Shown here: positions 1-8,028 of the stretch, one piece after another | How the letters are laid out: every line of letters begins with the position of its first letter | Numbering within the stretch: position 1 is the stretch's first letter | Assembly: GCA_903846075.1 (NCBI GenBank) | Contig: CAIMZW010000090.1 | Span: 1 to 42,668, forward strand | Direction: 5' to 3' | From: an uncultured Actinomycetes bacterium | Lineage (GTDB): Bacteria > Actinomycetota > Actinomycetes > Nanopelagicales > Nanopelagicaceae | Length of the DNA: 42,668 nucleotides | Program-made: the position numbers and the translations under genes | Notes under the pieces: model-generated | What the model was told of the DNA's origin: nothing | Database searches by the model: none | The model's input: the letters and a program-made list of their open reading frames with translations, nothing else

Positions 1-435
1 CATCGTCGGGGCAACCGCTTGCGCAAAAAGTTTTACAGAATCATAAAAATTTAACCACGACTGATAATCGTGCTCGGATCCAAGCGCTTGGATAAAACTT
101 GATTCTGTCTCGCCGCCAAAATCTGAATTAACCAAGAGCCCGAGATTCTCACCTCCTCTGTTGAAAGGCGTGTATGAGGAAACCGATCTCGATAAGGTTG
201 TGAATGTCAGCCCCAAGTCTTCAATGATTTGATCTGGCAAAAGTGATACAAGATATGAATAACGAGATAGACGTGCTTCAAAGTCGGGGAAGACTTTCTG
301 ACTGACAGTCGCGCCACCGAATTGGACATTCTTTTCTAATACTGCAACTCGCAAACCGGCTTTTCCCAAATAGCAGGCAGCAACTAAAGAGTTGTGGCCA
401 CCGCCGACGATGACAACATCAAACTCTTGCTTCAT
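1..435 (-). CDS. FAD-dependent oxidoreductase, phytoene-dehydrogenase-like (N-terminal part, cut by window edge)
   Basis: The reverse strand from the ATG at 433-435 is open to base 1, giving the first 145 residues. The N-terminus is a Rossmann dinucleotide-binding fold: a beta strand (FDVVIV), then GGGHNSLVAA at residues 11-20, and an acidic end of the second strand (AVLEKN, 31-36). This matches the FAD/NAD(P)-dependent amine-oxidase/phytoene-dehydrogenase superfamily, in which this motif binds the ADP part of FAD. A GGA(T) motif follows at about residue 40, as expected. The substrate cannot be read from this part, since the substrate-binding and C-terminal FAD regions lie outside the window. 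The start lies 2 bases beyond the stop of the upstream lyase gene, so it is probably co-transcribed with it and with terC. Family is fairly sure; function is unknown. Confidence 0.85.
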   Translation of the reverse strand, partial: MKQEFDVVIVGGGHNSLVAACYLGKAGLRVAVLEKNVQFGGATVSQKVFPDFEARLSRYSYLVSLLPDQIIEDLGLTFTTLSRSVSSYTPFNRGGENLGLLVNSDFGGETESSFIQALGSEHDYQSWLNFYDSVKLFAQAVAPTM

Positions 436-437
436 GT

Positions 438-1589
438 TCACCCTCTATTCACAACGGAAACGACCCGATCGATGGCCTCTGAAATAACTGCCTCACTTGT
501 AGCAAAATTGAGTCGAATAAACTGTGAGGTTTTTGGGCTGAAATTAGCGCCTGGCGTAAAGGAGACCCGGCCCTGCTCGAGGAGAATTTCGGCCGGATTA
601 TCGCCGAGACGAAGTTCTGATAAATCCAACCAGGCTAAATAAGTTGCATCTGGTATTCGATAACGAACCTGCGGCAACTTAGTTAAGAGTTGATCTGCCA
701 AGAATCTTCGATTACCGTCCAAAATTTTCAGAACTGCTTCGAGCCATTCGTCACAAGAGTAAGCCACTGCGGCGGCATGAGCCCCAAAAAGAGATGCTCG
801 ATAGTGGACAGCTTTAGGCATTGTCTGCGCGCGATCACGCCAATACGAACTTCCCACAACTATCGTCGCCGATTTCAACCCAGCTATGTTCCATGATTTG
901 CTCGCAGCAGTAGTACAAATTCCCACTTCTCTAGCGGTATCACTAACGGCCAGGAAGGGAACAAACTCTGAGTCTGAGTAAACCAGCGGACCGTGAACTT
1001 CATCGCTGAAAATTGCCACACCATATTTCTTGGCAAGTTCAGCCAAGTGAGCTAGTTCGTCACGAGTGAAAAGGGCACCGACTGGATTATGCGGGCTACA
1101 AAGAAAATGAATCTTTACCCCTGCTTTGTAACCGGCTTCGATAGCTGAAAAATCCAGGGAATAGTCGAGTTCACTCTGATGCAACGGCGCGTCAAATACC
1201 TCGCACTTAAGTTCTTCTACCCAGTTATAAAAATTGTGGTAAACCGGTGAATTAATCAGAATTTTATCGCCAGGATTGACGACTGTTCGTGCCATCTCCA
1301 CCATTGCAACTCCGACATCTGCAGCCACAAAAACATTCTCGGTTTCAATCTTCCAACCCCATTTTTTTTGAGCAAATGAAGCCAAATTTTCACCAAGTTC
1401 TGGGATGGATCCTAAGTAGCCAGCATCTGAGTCCATGGCCATTTTCACTAAGGTCTCTCTGATTGGGCTGGCAATTGCAAAATCCATTTCAGCAACTGGC
1501 AATGGCAATACATCGGGATCGCAGTTACGAAACTTCTCGCTTTTATGGGTGCGAAGTTGGGCAAGCGACATTGTTTCGATTTCTACCAT
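438..1589 (-). CDS. MalY/PatB family PLP-dependent aminotransferase (cystathionine beta-lyase-like)
   Basis: The protein has 383 residues, normal for fold-type I aminotransferases of the MalY/PatB group. These enzymes use pyridoxal phosphate to cleave C-S bonds (cystathionine or cysteine to pyruvate and ammonia), and some have regulatory roles. The N-terminal region around residues 26-37 (DVLPLPVAEMDF) is the family signature. PHNPVG at 166-171 and SDEVHG at 195-200 carry the conserved Asn and Asp that contact PLP. Lys231 in ASKSWNIAGLK is the Schiff-base lysine. It sits between terC (28 nt upstream) and the FAD oxidoreductase (2 nt downstream) on the same strand, so an operon is likely. The start ATG has only a distant AAGG, and Met7 is an alternative. 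Whether it acts in methionine synthesis or cysteine catabolism cannot be decided from sequence. Confidence 0.9.
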   Translation of the reverse strand: MVEIETMSLAQLRTHKSEKFRNCDPDVLPLPVAEMDFAIASPIRETLVKMAMDSDAGYLGSIPELGENLASFAQKKWGWKIETENVFVAADVGVAMVEMARTVVNPGDKILINSPVYHNFYNWVEELKCEVFDAPLHQSELDYSLDFSAIEAGYKAGVKIHFLCSPHNPVGALFTRDELAHLAELAKKYGVAIFSDEVHGPLVYSDSEFVPFLAVSDTAREVGICTTAASKSWNIAGLKSATIVVGSSYWRDRAQTMPKAVHYRASLFGAHAAAVAYSCDEWLEAVLKILDGNRRFLADQLLTKLPQVRYRIPDATYLAWLDLSELRLGDNPAEILLEQGRVSFTPGANFSPKTSQFIRLNFATSEAVISEAIDRVVSVVNRG

Positions 1590-1617
1590 GGGCTTCGGTC
1601 AACCTTCTCTCGGGATT

Positions 1618-2505
1618 CTAGAGCCGCTTGCTTTTCCAAAGACTTAAAGCAGTAGTCGTCGTCAAGACAACAACAATAAAACCAAGGCTCACCTGTAATG
1701 AGATAACAGGTACTTTCACACCAGCAATTTTCTCCCACCCTTGTGAGTGCGCAGCTTCGAAAATTAGTTTTAGACCGATAAAGGCTAATATCGTCGCCAA
1801 GCCTTCAGTCAGGTAAATCAATTTCTGCATCAATCCACCAATGAGAAAGTAAAGTTGCCGCAAACCCATCAGGGCAAATACGTTGGCAGTAACGATGATG
1901 TAAGGATTCTTAGTCAGACCAAAAATTGCGGGAATCGAATCAAAGGCAAAGAGCACATTGGTAGTTGCAATCGCAACTAATGCAACCACGAAAGTTGAGG
2001 CGCCTTTCTTGCGCAAGAACGCAATTAATCTCCCCTCTTTCCACTCCTCATGCTCGCTCTCCTTTACTAATGAGATAGCGGTATAAACAAGGAAGCCACC
2101 GAAGAGAAAAAAGATGGCCGACCAGCGATTTATAAGGGCCGATCCTCCGGCAATAAATACACCTCGCAGTAGAAGTGAGGAGACAATTCCAATGAGGAGA
2201 ACGAGCTCCTCCCGCTCCTTCGCAACTTTAAGCCTTGCCAAGATCAAAATAAATACAAATAAATTATCGAAGGAGAGTGAATATTCCGTGATCCAACCAG
2301 CAAAGAATTCACTTCTTGCGCGAGTAGTGGACCAGATCCCGAGCGAGTAGCCAAATCCAATTGCCAATCCAACATAAAAGAGAGTCCAAGCAACGGCAAC
2401 TTTCATCGAAGTTTTGCGATTTCGATTTATGACAGCCAAAGCAAAGTCAAAACCTAGAATTATGGTTAGGGCGAGCAAAGTGATGAGCCAGGCACTTCTG
2501 GACAA
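1618..2505 (-). CDS. TerC/Alx family integral membrane protein (probable Mn2+ exporter)
   Basis: TerC-family membrane protein with several hydrophobic helices (about residues 5-22, 34-52, 65-85, 98-120, 125-145 and further). The family hallmark EYSLSFDNLFVF lies near residue 80; its acidic residues are thought to bind metal. E. coli Alx and related proteins export Mn2+, and others are linked to tellurite resistance. The reading frame opens at a GTG (2512-2514), but a strong Shine-Dalgarno TAAGGA directly abuts that codon. The in-frame TTG at 2503-2505 lies 9 nt downstream of it, so I prefer TTG. It is divergent from the DUF4389 gene across about 90 bases, in which I saw no yybP-ykoY-like riboswitch. 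It heads the short group with the lyase and FAD genes. Confidence 0.88.
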   Translation of the reverse strand: MSRSAWLITLLALTIILGFDFALAVINRNRKTSMKVAVAWTLFYVGLAIGFGYSLGIWSTTRARSEFFAGWITEYSLSFDNLFVFILILARLKVAKEREELVLLIGIVSSLLLRGVFIAGGSALINRWSAIFFLFGGFLVYTAISLVKESEHEEWKEGRLIAFLRKKGASTFVVALVAIATTNVLFAFDSIPAIFGLTKNPYIIVTANVFALMGLRQLYFLIGGLMQKLIYLTEGLATILAFIGLKLIFEAAHSQGWEKIAGVKVPVISLQVSLGFIVVVLTTTTALSLWKSKRL

Positions 2506-2600
2506 AATCCACACTCCTTATAGACGCTCGCGCTAACATTAGAAACCACAGAACTATCGTTCCTAATTCTAGGCAGTTCCATGAACTTCAGGAGTCCATC

Positions 2601-3203
2601 ATGTCAAAACAGGTCATCACTCGCATCACCGTAAATTCCGGACCTAGAAATCGACAAACCGTCTTTTTCCGAGGAATTTTGGTGGCTCCGGTAATGATTT
2701 TCTTGAGTGCTTTCGGAACTCAAAGTTCATGGGATTCGCTAATGCGCATCTCCAGTGGCCTAATGGTCTATCCCGTCCTTTTAGCATTGCTTTTTAGAGG
2801 TAAATATCCAAGTTACCTCTTGGCATTCAACAAAGCCCTCATGGAATTGTCCGTTCGAGCGTTCGCGTATTTCTTTCTTCTCACTGATGAATATCCTTCC
2901 ATTGAAGCAAGCCAGGTAGTTTCGGTCGAATTCCCAGATGTAGAGGGAGGTAAAGCCCTCAATCAATTTGCACCTCTTTTCAAATGGATCCTTGCGATTC
3001 CGCTCTACATCTTTGGGCTCTTTTATATTCTCTAGACATTATTCGTGACGTTCTTTGCTTGGATTATCACATCTGCCACTGGCGAGTATCCCGAGTGGGC
3101 TGCCGGCCCGGTTTACGCCACCATCGCATATTGGAATCGCGTTTATGGGTATGCCCTAATCTTGGTGACTGATGAATATCCAAGTTTTTCATTGATGAAT
3201 TAA
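2601..3203 (+). pseudogene. DUF4389 membrane protein interrupted by an in-frame TAG
   Basis: An ATG at 2601 with a good ribosome site (AGGAG, 6 nt spacer) opens a 144-codon frame that stops at TAG 3033-3035. The same frame then stays open for 55 more codons to TAA 3201-3203. The translated continuation (TLFVTFFAWI.. ending VTDEYPSFSLMN) is typical of the C-terminal half of DUF4389 proteins. These are about 200-residue membrane proteins with two related halves; the first half here contains the matching TDEYPSI, near residue 96. So this is one gene of 200 sense codons broken by a single nonsense codon, with no frameshift. Hydrophobic segments lie near residues 22-40, 46-64, 125-144 and 145-160. 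Possible reasons are a recent point mutation, a sequencing error, or read-through. Function of the family is unknown. The glycosylase gene follows 14 nt downstream. Confidence 0.85.
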
Positions 3204-3217
3204 GTACTGGCTTTATC

Positions 3218-3856
3218 GTGGCGCTGATTACCCAAGAGCAGATGAGTGCTTTCACTCGAAAGATCGTAAAAGCTGATCCCGCATTTTCTTTAATCATTAA
3301 AGCTTCGCCGCTTTGCACCATAGGTCGAAAACGAAATACTCGCAGCCATTACGAAACTCTGGTTTCCAGCATCATCTCCCAGCAACTTTCCACAAAGGCG
3401 GCAGATTCAATAACTCGTCGGCTACGAGAGCAAGCGGCCGGAAAAATTGATCCGGATTCCATCTCACTGATGAGTCCAGAACAGTTACGCGGTTGCGGGC
3501 TCTCCAATGCAAAAGTTCGCGCCATCCGTGAATTAACAACGGCAATTTCTTCAAAAACTATTAACTTTCACCGATTTCCCTACCTCAGTAACGAGGAAAT
3601 TTCTCAAGAGTTGACGGCTCTCTGGGGTATCGGTCGATGGACGGTAGAAATGTTCCTGATGTTTCATTTGGGGCGACTTGATGTTTGGCCCGTGGGCGAT
3701 CTCGGAGTTCGACGTGGCTGGGAGAAGTTACATAAATTGGACGCTCAGATTGAACCAGAGCAATTGGATCTCAAGGGTTCACAATTTGAAGGTTTCCAGA
3801 GCGTCGTTGCTTGGTATTGCTGGCGGGCTTTAGAGGGTGAGAATTCGACCTGGTAA
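3218..3856 (+). CDS. DNA-3-methyladenine glycosylase II-like (AlkA, HhH-GPD superfamily)
   Basis: The 212-residue protein belongs to the HhH-GPD base-excision glycosylases, which remove alkylated purines from DNA. VSSIISQQLSTKAAD at residues 49-63 is the conserved early helix. The helix-hairpin-helix lies at about 134-149 (ALWGIGRWTVEMFLMF), and Asp161 in PVGDLGVRRG is at the catalytic aspartate position. There are no C-terminal cysteines of the EndoIII Fe-S type. The length fits the short actinobacterial AlkA forms, which lack the long N-terminal domain of E. coli AlkA. The start is a GTG at 3218 without a clear ribosome site; Met9 (ATG 3242) is an alternative. It follows the broken DUF4389 frame by 14 nt and may rely on its translation. 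It converges on msrB with 7 bases between them. Confidence 0.88.
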   Translation: MALITQEQMSAFTRKIVKADPAFSLIIKASPLCTIGRKRNTRSHYETLVSSIISQQLSTKAADSITRRLREQAAGKIDPDSISLMSPEQLRGCGLSNAKVRAIRELTTAISSKTINFHRFPYLSNEEISQELTALWGIGRWTVEMFLMFHLGRLDVWPVGDLGVRRGWEKLHKLDAQIEPEQLDLKGSQFEGFQSVVAWYCWRALEGENSTW

Positions 3857-3863
3857 CGAGCGC

Positions 3864-4289
3864 CTAAAGCGTCGGCTTTGGTTCCAATATCATCGAGACT
3901 GAATTGATACACCATCTTTGATCTGTCGGAACGTCATACCCTTCGCCCTCAAAAACATGGCCAAGGTGTGAACCACAGGATGCACATCTGACCTCTGTCC
4001 GAACTCGCGGGAAGAGCGAGCGATCGACAACAAGTTCAACAGCATCATCAGCAGTTGGCGCGTAGAACGAGGGCCAGCCGCAACCTGAATGAAACTTAGT
4101 TTCACTTCTAAATAATTCTGCAGAACAGGCTTTACATTTGTAGACACCAACGGTCTCAGTATCCGTATATTCACCAGTAAATGGTCGTTCAGTTGCCGCG
4201 TGACGGAGCACGTCATAGGAAAGAGGATCGAGCGTCGACTTCAACGCCGATTCGTCAATTTTAACCGGATACTCTTTTTTAGCAGTCAT
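3864..4289 (-). CDS. msrB: peptide-methionine (R)-S-oxide reductase MsrB
   Basis: Reduces the R-epimer of methionine sulfoxide in proteins, using thioredoxin or a similar donor. At 141 residues it has the usual single-domain MsrB length. Two CxxC pairs (C52/C55 and C102/C105) form the structural zinc site. GCGWPSF at 69-75 and RWCINSVS at 125-132 carry the active-site region, with Cys127 as the catalytic cysteine. Its ATG overlaps the last base of the msrA stop (TAATG), so translation is coupled and both epimers are handled by one transcript. The end of the gene contains a short inverted repeat (AAAGC/GCTTT) near the convergent end of the glycosylase gene, which might help end transcription; this is weak. 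Confidence 0.96.
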   Translation of the reverse strand: MTAKKEYPVKIDESALKSTLDPLSYDVLRHAATERPFTGEYTDTETVGVYKCKACSAELFRSETKFHSGCGWPSFYAPTADDAVELVVDRSLFPRVRTEVRCASCGSHLGHVFEGEGYDVPTDQRWCINSVSMILEPKPTL

Positions 4290-4873
4290 TAGTGGGCAGC
4301 CTCCGAAGTAATGATAGGGAACGGAACTCCTGTCGAGGAATGACAGTCATAGCCACCCGGATTCTTTGCTAAATATTTCTGGTGATATTCCTCTGCTAAC
4401 CAGTATGGATGACCCTGCGCTTCTTGTATCTGGGTACAGATAGCGCCAATGCCTTGTCGAAGCAATTCTGCTTCATAAATATCTTTAGTATTTATCGCTT
4501 CGATCATTTGATGAGAGGTAGTCGTAAAAATTGCACTGCGGTATTGAGTTCCGACGTCATTTCCTTGCTGATTAAGCGAAGTTGGATCATGCATCGTCCA
4601 AAATTCTTCCAAGAGGCGCTGATAAGTGATGACTGATGGGTCAAAGGTAACTTCCGCCGCTTCGGCATGCCCGGTTCGACCAGTGCAGACCTCACGATAA
4701 TCAGGGTACTTGGTTGTCCCACCCATGTAACCGACAGAGGTCGCGATTACTCCAGGGAGATTCCAAAATCGACGTTCAGCTCCCCAAAAACAACCCGTGG
4801 CAAAATAGGCTTTCTCGGAAATAACCTGGCTCGTATCTTTCACTTGATCACTCTCTAAGCTCATAATCGACAT
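4289..4873 (-). CDS. msrA: peptide-methionine (S)-S-oxide reductase MsrA
   Basis: Reduces the S-epimer of methionine sulfoxide, with the partner MsrB gene directly downstream. The motif GCFWGAERRFW with the catalytic cysteine is near the start, followed by VGYMGG, YPDYREVCTGRTGHAEA and a C-terminal GYDCHSSTG with a likely resolving cysteine. The open frame reaches back to 5023, but that stretch is the antisense of tRNA-Arg and is not protein-like, so the start must be inside. Candidates are ATG at 4898-4900 (AGG 7 nt upstream), 4871-4873 and 4862-4864. I chose 4873, which puts the catalytic Cys at about residue 28; the choice is uncertain. The intervening bases hold the divergent promoters of msrA and the tRNA. 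Confidence 0.93.
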   Translation of the reverse strand: MSIMSLESDQVKDTSQVISEKAYFATGCFWGAERRFWNLPGVIATSVGYMGGTTKYPDYREVCTGRTGHAEAAEVTFDPSVITYQRLLEEFWTMHDPTSLNQQGNDVGTQYRSAIFTTTSHQMIEAINTKDIYEAELLRQGIGAICTQIQEAQGHPYWLAEEYHQKYLAKNPGGYDCHSSTGVPFPIITSEAAH

Positions 4874-4950
4874 TCTGACAGAAAAAAATGGCTTCGGCAT
4901 GGGCAAGCCTGCAAGATTGATTGGCTGATAATCTAACCGCAGTTCCAAGC

Positions 4951-5022
4951 GCCCCCGTAGCTCAGGGGATAGAGCACCGCCCTCCGGAGGCGGAGGCGCA
5001 GGTTCGAATCCTGTCGGGGGCA
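4951..5022 (+). tRNA. tRNA-Arg (anticodon CCG)
   Basis: A full cloverleaf can be drawn by eye. The acceptor stem GCCCCCG pairs with CGGGGGC (5015-5021), followed by discriminator A (5022). The D arm is GCTC..GAGC. The anticodon stem CCGCC/GGCGG encloses the loop CTCCGGA with anticodon CCG. The T arm contains GGTTCGAATCC. It reads CGG arginine codons. The 3' CCA is not encoded, since the gene is followed by CTTAG. A GATAAT -10-like element lies at 4927-4932, about 19 bases before the mature 5' end. It is divergent from msrA. Confidence 0.97.
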
Positions 5023-5117
5023 CTTAGATTTCGCTCGAGTGTGATGTATCCCCCACCAGTAAAGCGAAGTTTCAAGGAATCTCTCAGCCTATATCCTTGT
5101 TTAGCAGAGGAATCCAC

Positions 5118-5184
5118 GAGAGAATACTCTCTCAGTCGGGTTGAGAATTAGCCCGATTTATCCGATTTGTTCTTTCTATCCGAT
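5118..5184. promoter_or_regulatory. Repeats in the whiB1 leader region
   Basis: The 182 bases between tRNA-Arg and whiB1 hold two small ordered signals. The first is a perfect inverted repeat GAGAG-AATA-CTCTC (5118-5131). The second is a direct repeat TATCCGAT at 5159-5166 and again at 5177-5184, a spacing of 18 bases or nearly two helical turns. Both lie within 90 bases of the whiB1 start. They could be operator half-sites, but I cannot identify a cognate factor and did not find a convincing -35/-10 pair. Confidence 0.35.
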
Positions 5185-5204
5185 ATGAGGAGAGTTACCG
5201 AACC

Positions 5205-5474
5205 ATGGACTGGCGACACGAAGCAGCCTGTCGTGATGAAGATCCAGAACTCTTCTTCCCGATTGGTAATACCGGACCGGCTTTAGCCCAGATTGAAGAG
5301 GCAAAGAAGGTCTGTAATCGGTGTGCCGTGAAGGATGCCTGCCTCGCATGGGCGCTAGAAAGTGGCCAGGATGCCGGAGTTTGGGGCGGATTATCTGAAG
5401 ATGAACGACGTGCCCTCAAGCGCCGAGCTGCGCGAAATCGTGCCCGCATGATGGAGAGCCAGAACAGCTTCTAG
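5205..5474 (+). CDS. whiB1: WhiB1-type Fe-S transcriptional regulator
   Basis: Small actinobacterial regulator binding a [4Fe-4S] cluster. The four cluster cysteines are C9, C37, C40 and C46 (CxxC within CNRC). The GVWGG turn is at residues 58-62, followed by the basic DNA-binding tail (RRALKRRAARNRAR). The N-terminus MDWRHEAACRDEDPELFFP and the stretch GNTGPALAQ are characteristic of the WhiB1 subgroup. In Mycobacterium, WhiB1 is essential, responds to nitric oxide and partners with the primary sigma factor. Length is 89 residues, as expected. Ribosome site GGAGAG lies about 10 nt before ATG. It converges with the PdtaS-like kinase gene, the same arrangement as Rv3219-Rv3220c in M. tuberculosis, which supports the subgroup call. 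Confidence 0.95.
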   Translation: MDWRHEAACRDEDPELFFPIGNTGPALAQIEEAKKVCNRCAVKDACLAWALESGQDAGVWGGLSEDERRALKRRAARNRARMMESQNSF

Positions 5475-5482
5475 GAAGAGAT

Positions 5483-6949
5483 TTATGTCGGCGATACCGG
5501 TAGCGGAAAGACCAAAGTAGCCCGCGTTCCGGATCCATCAGTTCGTAATGAAATACTCCCCTTAAGTTCGTTCTCAGTCAGAGTTCTGACAATCTGTAAC
5601 CCCAAATTAGAAAAGGTCTCCCACTCAAAATCGCTGGGTAATCCCTGTCCATTATCAATGATGGTGATTTCGCACTTTCCGCTCTCCCGCGCAATCTCCA
5701 CTCGCAAGGAGTCCCCTGCCTCAGCCAGCCCATGTTCAAGGGCATTGTGAATTAATTCAGTAATCACCAAAGCTAAGGGCGTCGCAATTTGAGCGCCAAA
5801 AATCCCAAAAGTACCTTCCTTGGAAAGTTGGATCGGCCTCGTACTCAACTCAATCGCGTTATGAACAATTCGATCGTAAACCTCATCAAATAAAACTGAC
5901 TCTGCCGAATTGGTCGAAAGCGTCTCATGAACAATTGCTATCGAAGCGACTCTACGTACTGCTTCGGCCAACGCAGCGCTTGCGATCGGGTCTTCTACGC
6001 GCCGAGACTGTAACCGAAGCAGAGCAGAGACGGTTTGAAGATTATTTTTCACACGATGGTGAATTTCGCGGATGGTGGCATCTTTAGTTACCAACTCTTG
6101 ATCGCGACGTCGAAGTTCAGTCACGTTGTGAACCAGCACTATTGCACCAATTCGTTCACTTCCCTGAGTTAGCGGCATAACCAAAATATCAACGATGCCC
6201 ATCTCGTTTTCAAAATCAGTTCGACGCAATTGTTCGCCGCTGACTATGACTTGCCAACTCTCTTCCGTTGGAGCCGAACTCTTCTGTGAAAGCGAGTCGA
6301 TAATGTCACCGAGAATGTGATTCTCTAATTCAGCCTTCCAACCCAATCGGCTAAATGCGGAACGAGCATTAGGACTGGCATAGGTGATAAATCCATGACG
6401 ACTTAATCGAATGAGACCGTCACCGACTCTAGGAGCTGACTCGGCACGATAAATACTATTTTGAATGGGAAAATTTCCTTCAGAAATCATGCGATAGATC
6501 GAGTGCGCAATCTCCCGATAGTTAATTTCTAAGCGAGAAGCAGAACGCATCTGCACTGCGTCTCGATGACGCGAAATCACCGCAATTATTCGACCATCAA
6601 AAAGTACTGGGACCGTCTCTTCTTTGATAAGAAGATCACCTACGATTTCGGGAGGAGAATCACGGACAATCTCTCCTTGTGAAAGAGCTTGATCAATTCT
6701 TGGATTATCACCCCAGTGCAATTCTTTACCAATCACATCATGAGTAAAGACAGTTGCCGCTGTTGTTGGGCGAATATGAGCTATTGCAATATGACCTTCC
6801 GGCCAACTTTGATAGTTCACTCTCTTGGGAACCCAAAGAATTAAGTCAGCAAAGGAAAGATCGGCCAATAGTTGCCATTCGGCAATTAGTTCGGATATGC
6901 GTTCGCGATCTGAAGCGGTGAGTGCTGTTTGAGTCGGATTCGGTGACAC
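5483..6949 (-). CDS. PdtaS-like cytosolic sensor histidine kinase (GAF-PAS-HisKA_2-HATPase)
   Basis: The 488-residue kinase has no membrane segments. The N-terminal GAF-like sensor spans about 15-150, a PAS domain about 170-280, and a HisKA_2 dimerisation helix contains EIHHRVKNNLQ (296-306) with His298 as the likely phospho-acceptor. The ATPase domain shows the N box ELIHNALEHG (398-407), the G1 box DNGQGLP (432-438) and a late GLQIV. This is the architecture of PdtaS (Rv3220c), which phosphorylates the RNA-binding antiterminator PdtaR in response to nutrient, NO or copper signals. No PdtaR-like ANTAR gene is in this window. It lies tail-to-tail with whiB1 (8 bases apart), as in Mycobacterium, and 11 bases downstream of the CpaE-like gene, so it may share that transcript. 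Confidence 0.9.
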   Translation of the reverse strand: MSPNPTQTALTASDRERISELIAEWQLLADLSFADLILWVPKRVNYQSWPEGHIAIAHIRPTTAATVFTHDVIGKELHWGDNPRIDQALSQGEIVRDSPPEIVGDLLIKEETVPVLFDGRIIAVISRHRDAVQMRSASRLEINYREIAHSIYRMISEGNFPIQNSIYRAESAPRVGDGLIRLSRHGFITYASPNARSAFSRLGWKAELENHILGDIIDSLSQKSSAPTEESWQVIVSGEQLRRTDFENEMGIVDILVMPLTQGSERIGAIVLVHNVTELRRRDQELVTKDATIREIHHRVKNNLQTVSALLRLQSRRVEDPIASAALAEAVRRVASIAIVHETLSTNSAESVLFDEVYDRIVHNAIELSTRPIQLSKEGTFGIFGAQIATPLALVITELIHNALEHGLAEAGDSLRVEIARESGKCEITIIDNGQGLPSDFEWETFSNLGLQIVRTLTENELKGSISLRTDGSGTRATLVFPLPVSPT

Positions 6950-6960
6950 TTCGCCATCTC

Positions 6961-8028
6961 CTAACTAATCAACTCCGCGATTCTACCAATCTCCTTTCCG
7001 ACCTTCGAATTGCCCTTTCCAAAATCGAGAAAGCCTGATTTGCCTGCCTTGACTGGGCCAAGGTTAGCCCCTGAGTCAAAAGGAAAAATGCAACGCTCCT
7101 CGCCGGAGGTCAATGAATTGAATCGACTCTCAATCCCTCGATCTACTCGAGAGCTTGCGCCTTGGCTAAGCACATAAATTATTGGGATTTTTCGAAGCAA
7201 TACTGGGAACTCACTAATAAAGCGCTCTAACCGGAGAAGCCCCAATCCAGAGGAGCGAACTACATAAATGAGTGAGGTACTTGATTCCAAAATGTTGTGG
7301 ATCAATGTTGCTTGCCACCTGCGATCGTTAACTACTTCCTCCAATGGTCCTAGCGCCCCGATATCCATGATGCTGAGATGAAAATTTGCTTGATCTTGAA
7401 GAGGTGCGGTCGTTGGCTTAGTTGAAAGGTCCAATGTCGTTAATTGATATCTACCTTCTCGATCTCCTGAATTATTTTTCGATTGAGATCCTTTTAGGTA
7501 GGCCAGTGATGGCGCTCGCAAATCGGCGTCAATTAAATGAACTTTTTTCTGCCAACTCAAATATTGGGCTAGTGAGAGTGCTAAATGACTTCTGCCTGGG
7601 GAACCTGAAGTTCCAGTTATCGAAACAACCTTACTTGGCTTTCTAGCCTGAGATTGCTGCCGTGAAATAGTAGGAGAGGGATCGATCTGATCCTGCTGGT
7701 GAATCATTGGCAAGCGAAGTTGCCCTCGGATGTGTGACATAACGCTATGGGAAGTAATCTCGACGCCGTCGAGTGAGATTAAAGTAATCATTGGCGACGT
7801 AATCTCGTGAACTCTCTCTTCGCTCCATTCGGGAAGATCGCTTCGATACACGACAACAGTTCGCAAAACTCCGCCTCTTTCCGAAAGTGATGAAAGAAGG
7901 GAAGCGCTATCAATCGCTCTAAAGATAATGCTCCACCCTTGCGAGTAAAGAAGTTGTGCCACGAAATCTTCAACTTCAGCGTCAGCTATCGCGGTAATTA
8001 CCTGCAATTGCGGGATTTCAGAACGCAT
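6961..8028 (-). CDS. CpaE/TadZ-like MinD-family protein with degenerate P-loop
   Basis: The 355-residue protein has an N-terminal receiver-like domain (about 1-115) and a C-terminal MinD/ParA-like domain starting near 132. The P-loop region reads SITGTSGSPGRSHLALSLA (136-154): the Walker lysine is replaced by Arg146 and the signature lysine is missing. LIDADLRAPS (165-174) is the switch/Walker A' region. This layout resembles CpaE/TadZ proteins that place Flp-pilus assembly machinery in the cell. Without the lysines it may bind but not hydrolyse nucleotide, or have lost that ability. Its first 11 bases overlap the SAF-domain gene, so the pair is co-translated. No CpaF/TadA ATPase, TadB/C or pilin gene is in the window, so the partner machinery is either elsewhere or absent. 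Confidence 0.72.
   Translation of the reverse strand: MRSEIPQLQVITAIADAEVEDFVAQLLYSQGWSIIFRAIDSASLLSSLSERGGVLRTVVVYRSDLPEWSEERVHEITSPMITLISLDGVEITSHSVMSHIRGQLRLPMIHQQDQIDPSPTISRQQSQARKPSKVVSITGTSGSPGRSHLALSLAQYLSWQKKVHLIDADLRAPSLAYLKGSQSKNNSGDREGRYQLTTLDLSTKPTTAPLQDQANFHLSIMDIGALGPLEEVVNDRRWQATLIHNILESSTSLIYVVRSSGLGLLRLERFISEFPVLLRKIPIIYVLSQGASSRVDRGIESRFNSLTSGEERCIFPFDSGANLGPVKAGKSGFLDFGKGNSKVGKEIGRIAELIS

Noticed and set aside
2506-2600. yybP-ykoY-type Mn2+ riboswitch upstream of the TerC gene
   Set aside because: The space is under 100 bases and I could not find the expected helices or conserved loop.
4874-5023. N-terminal extension of msrA reaching back over the tRNA gene
   Set aside because: The extra codons are the antisense of tRNA-Arg plus a proline-rich artefact; the MsrA domain begins well downstream.
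4921-5151. 76-codon plus-strand frame over the tRNA
   Set aside because: It is the tRNA sequence read as protein (PVAQGIEHRPPEA is a well-known spurious tRNA translation).
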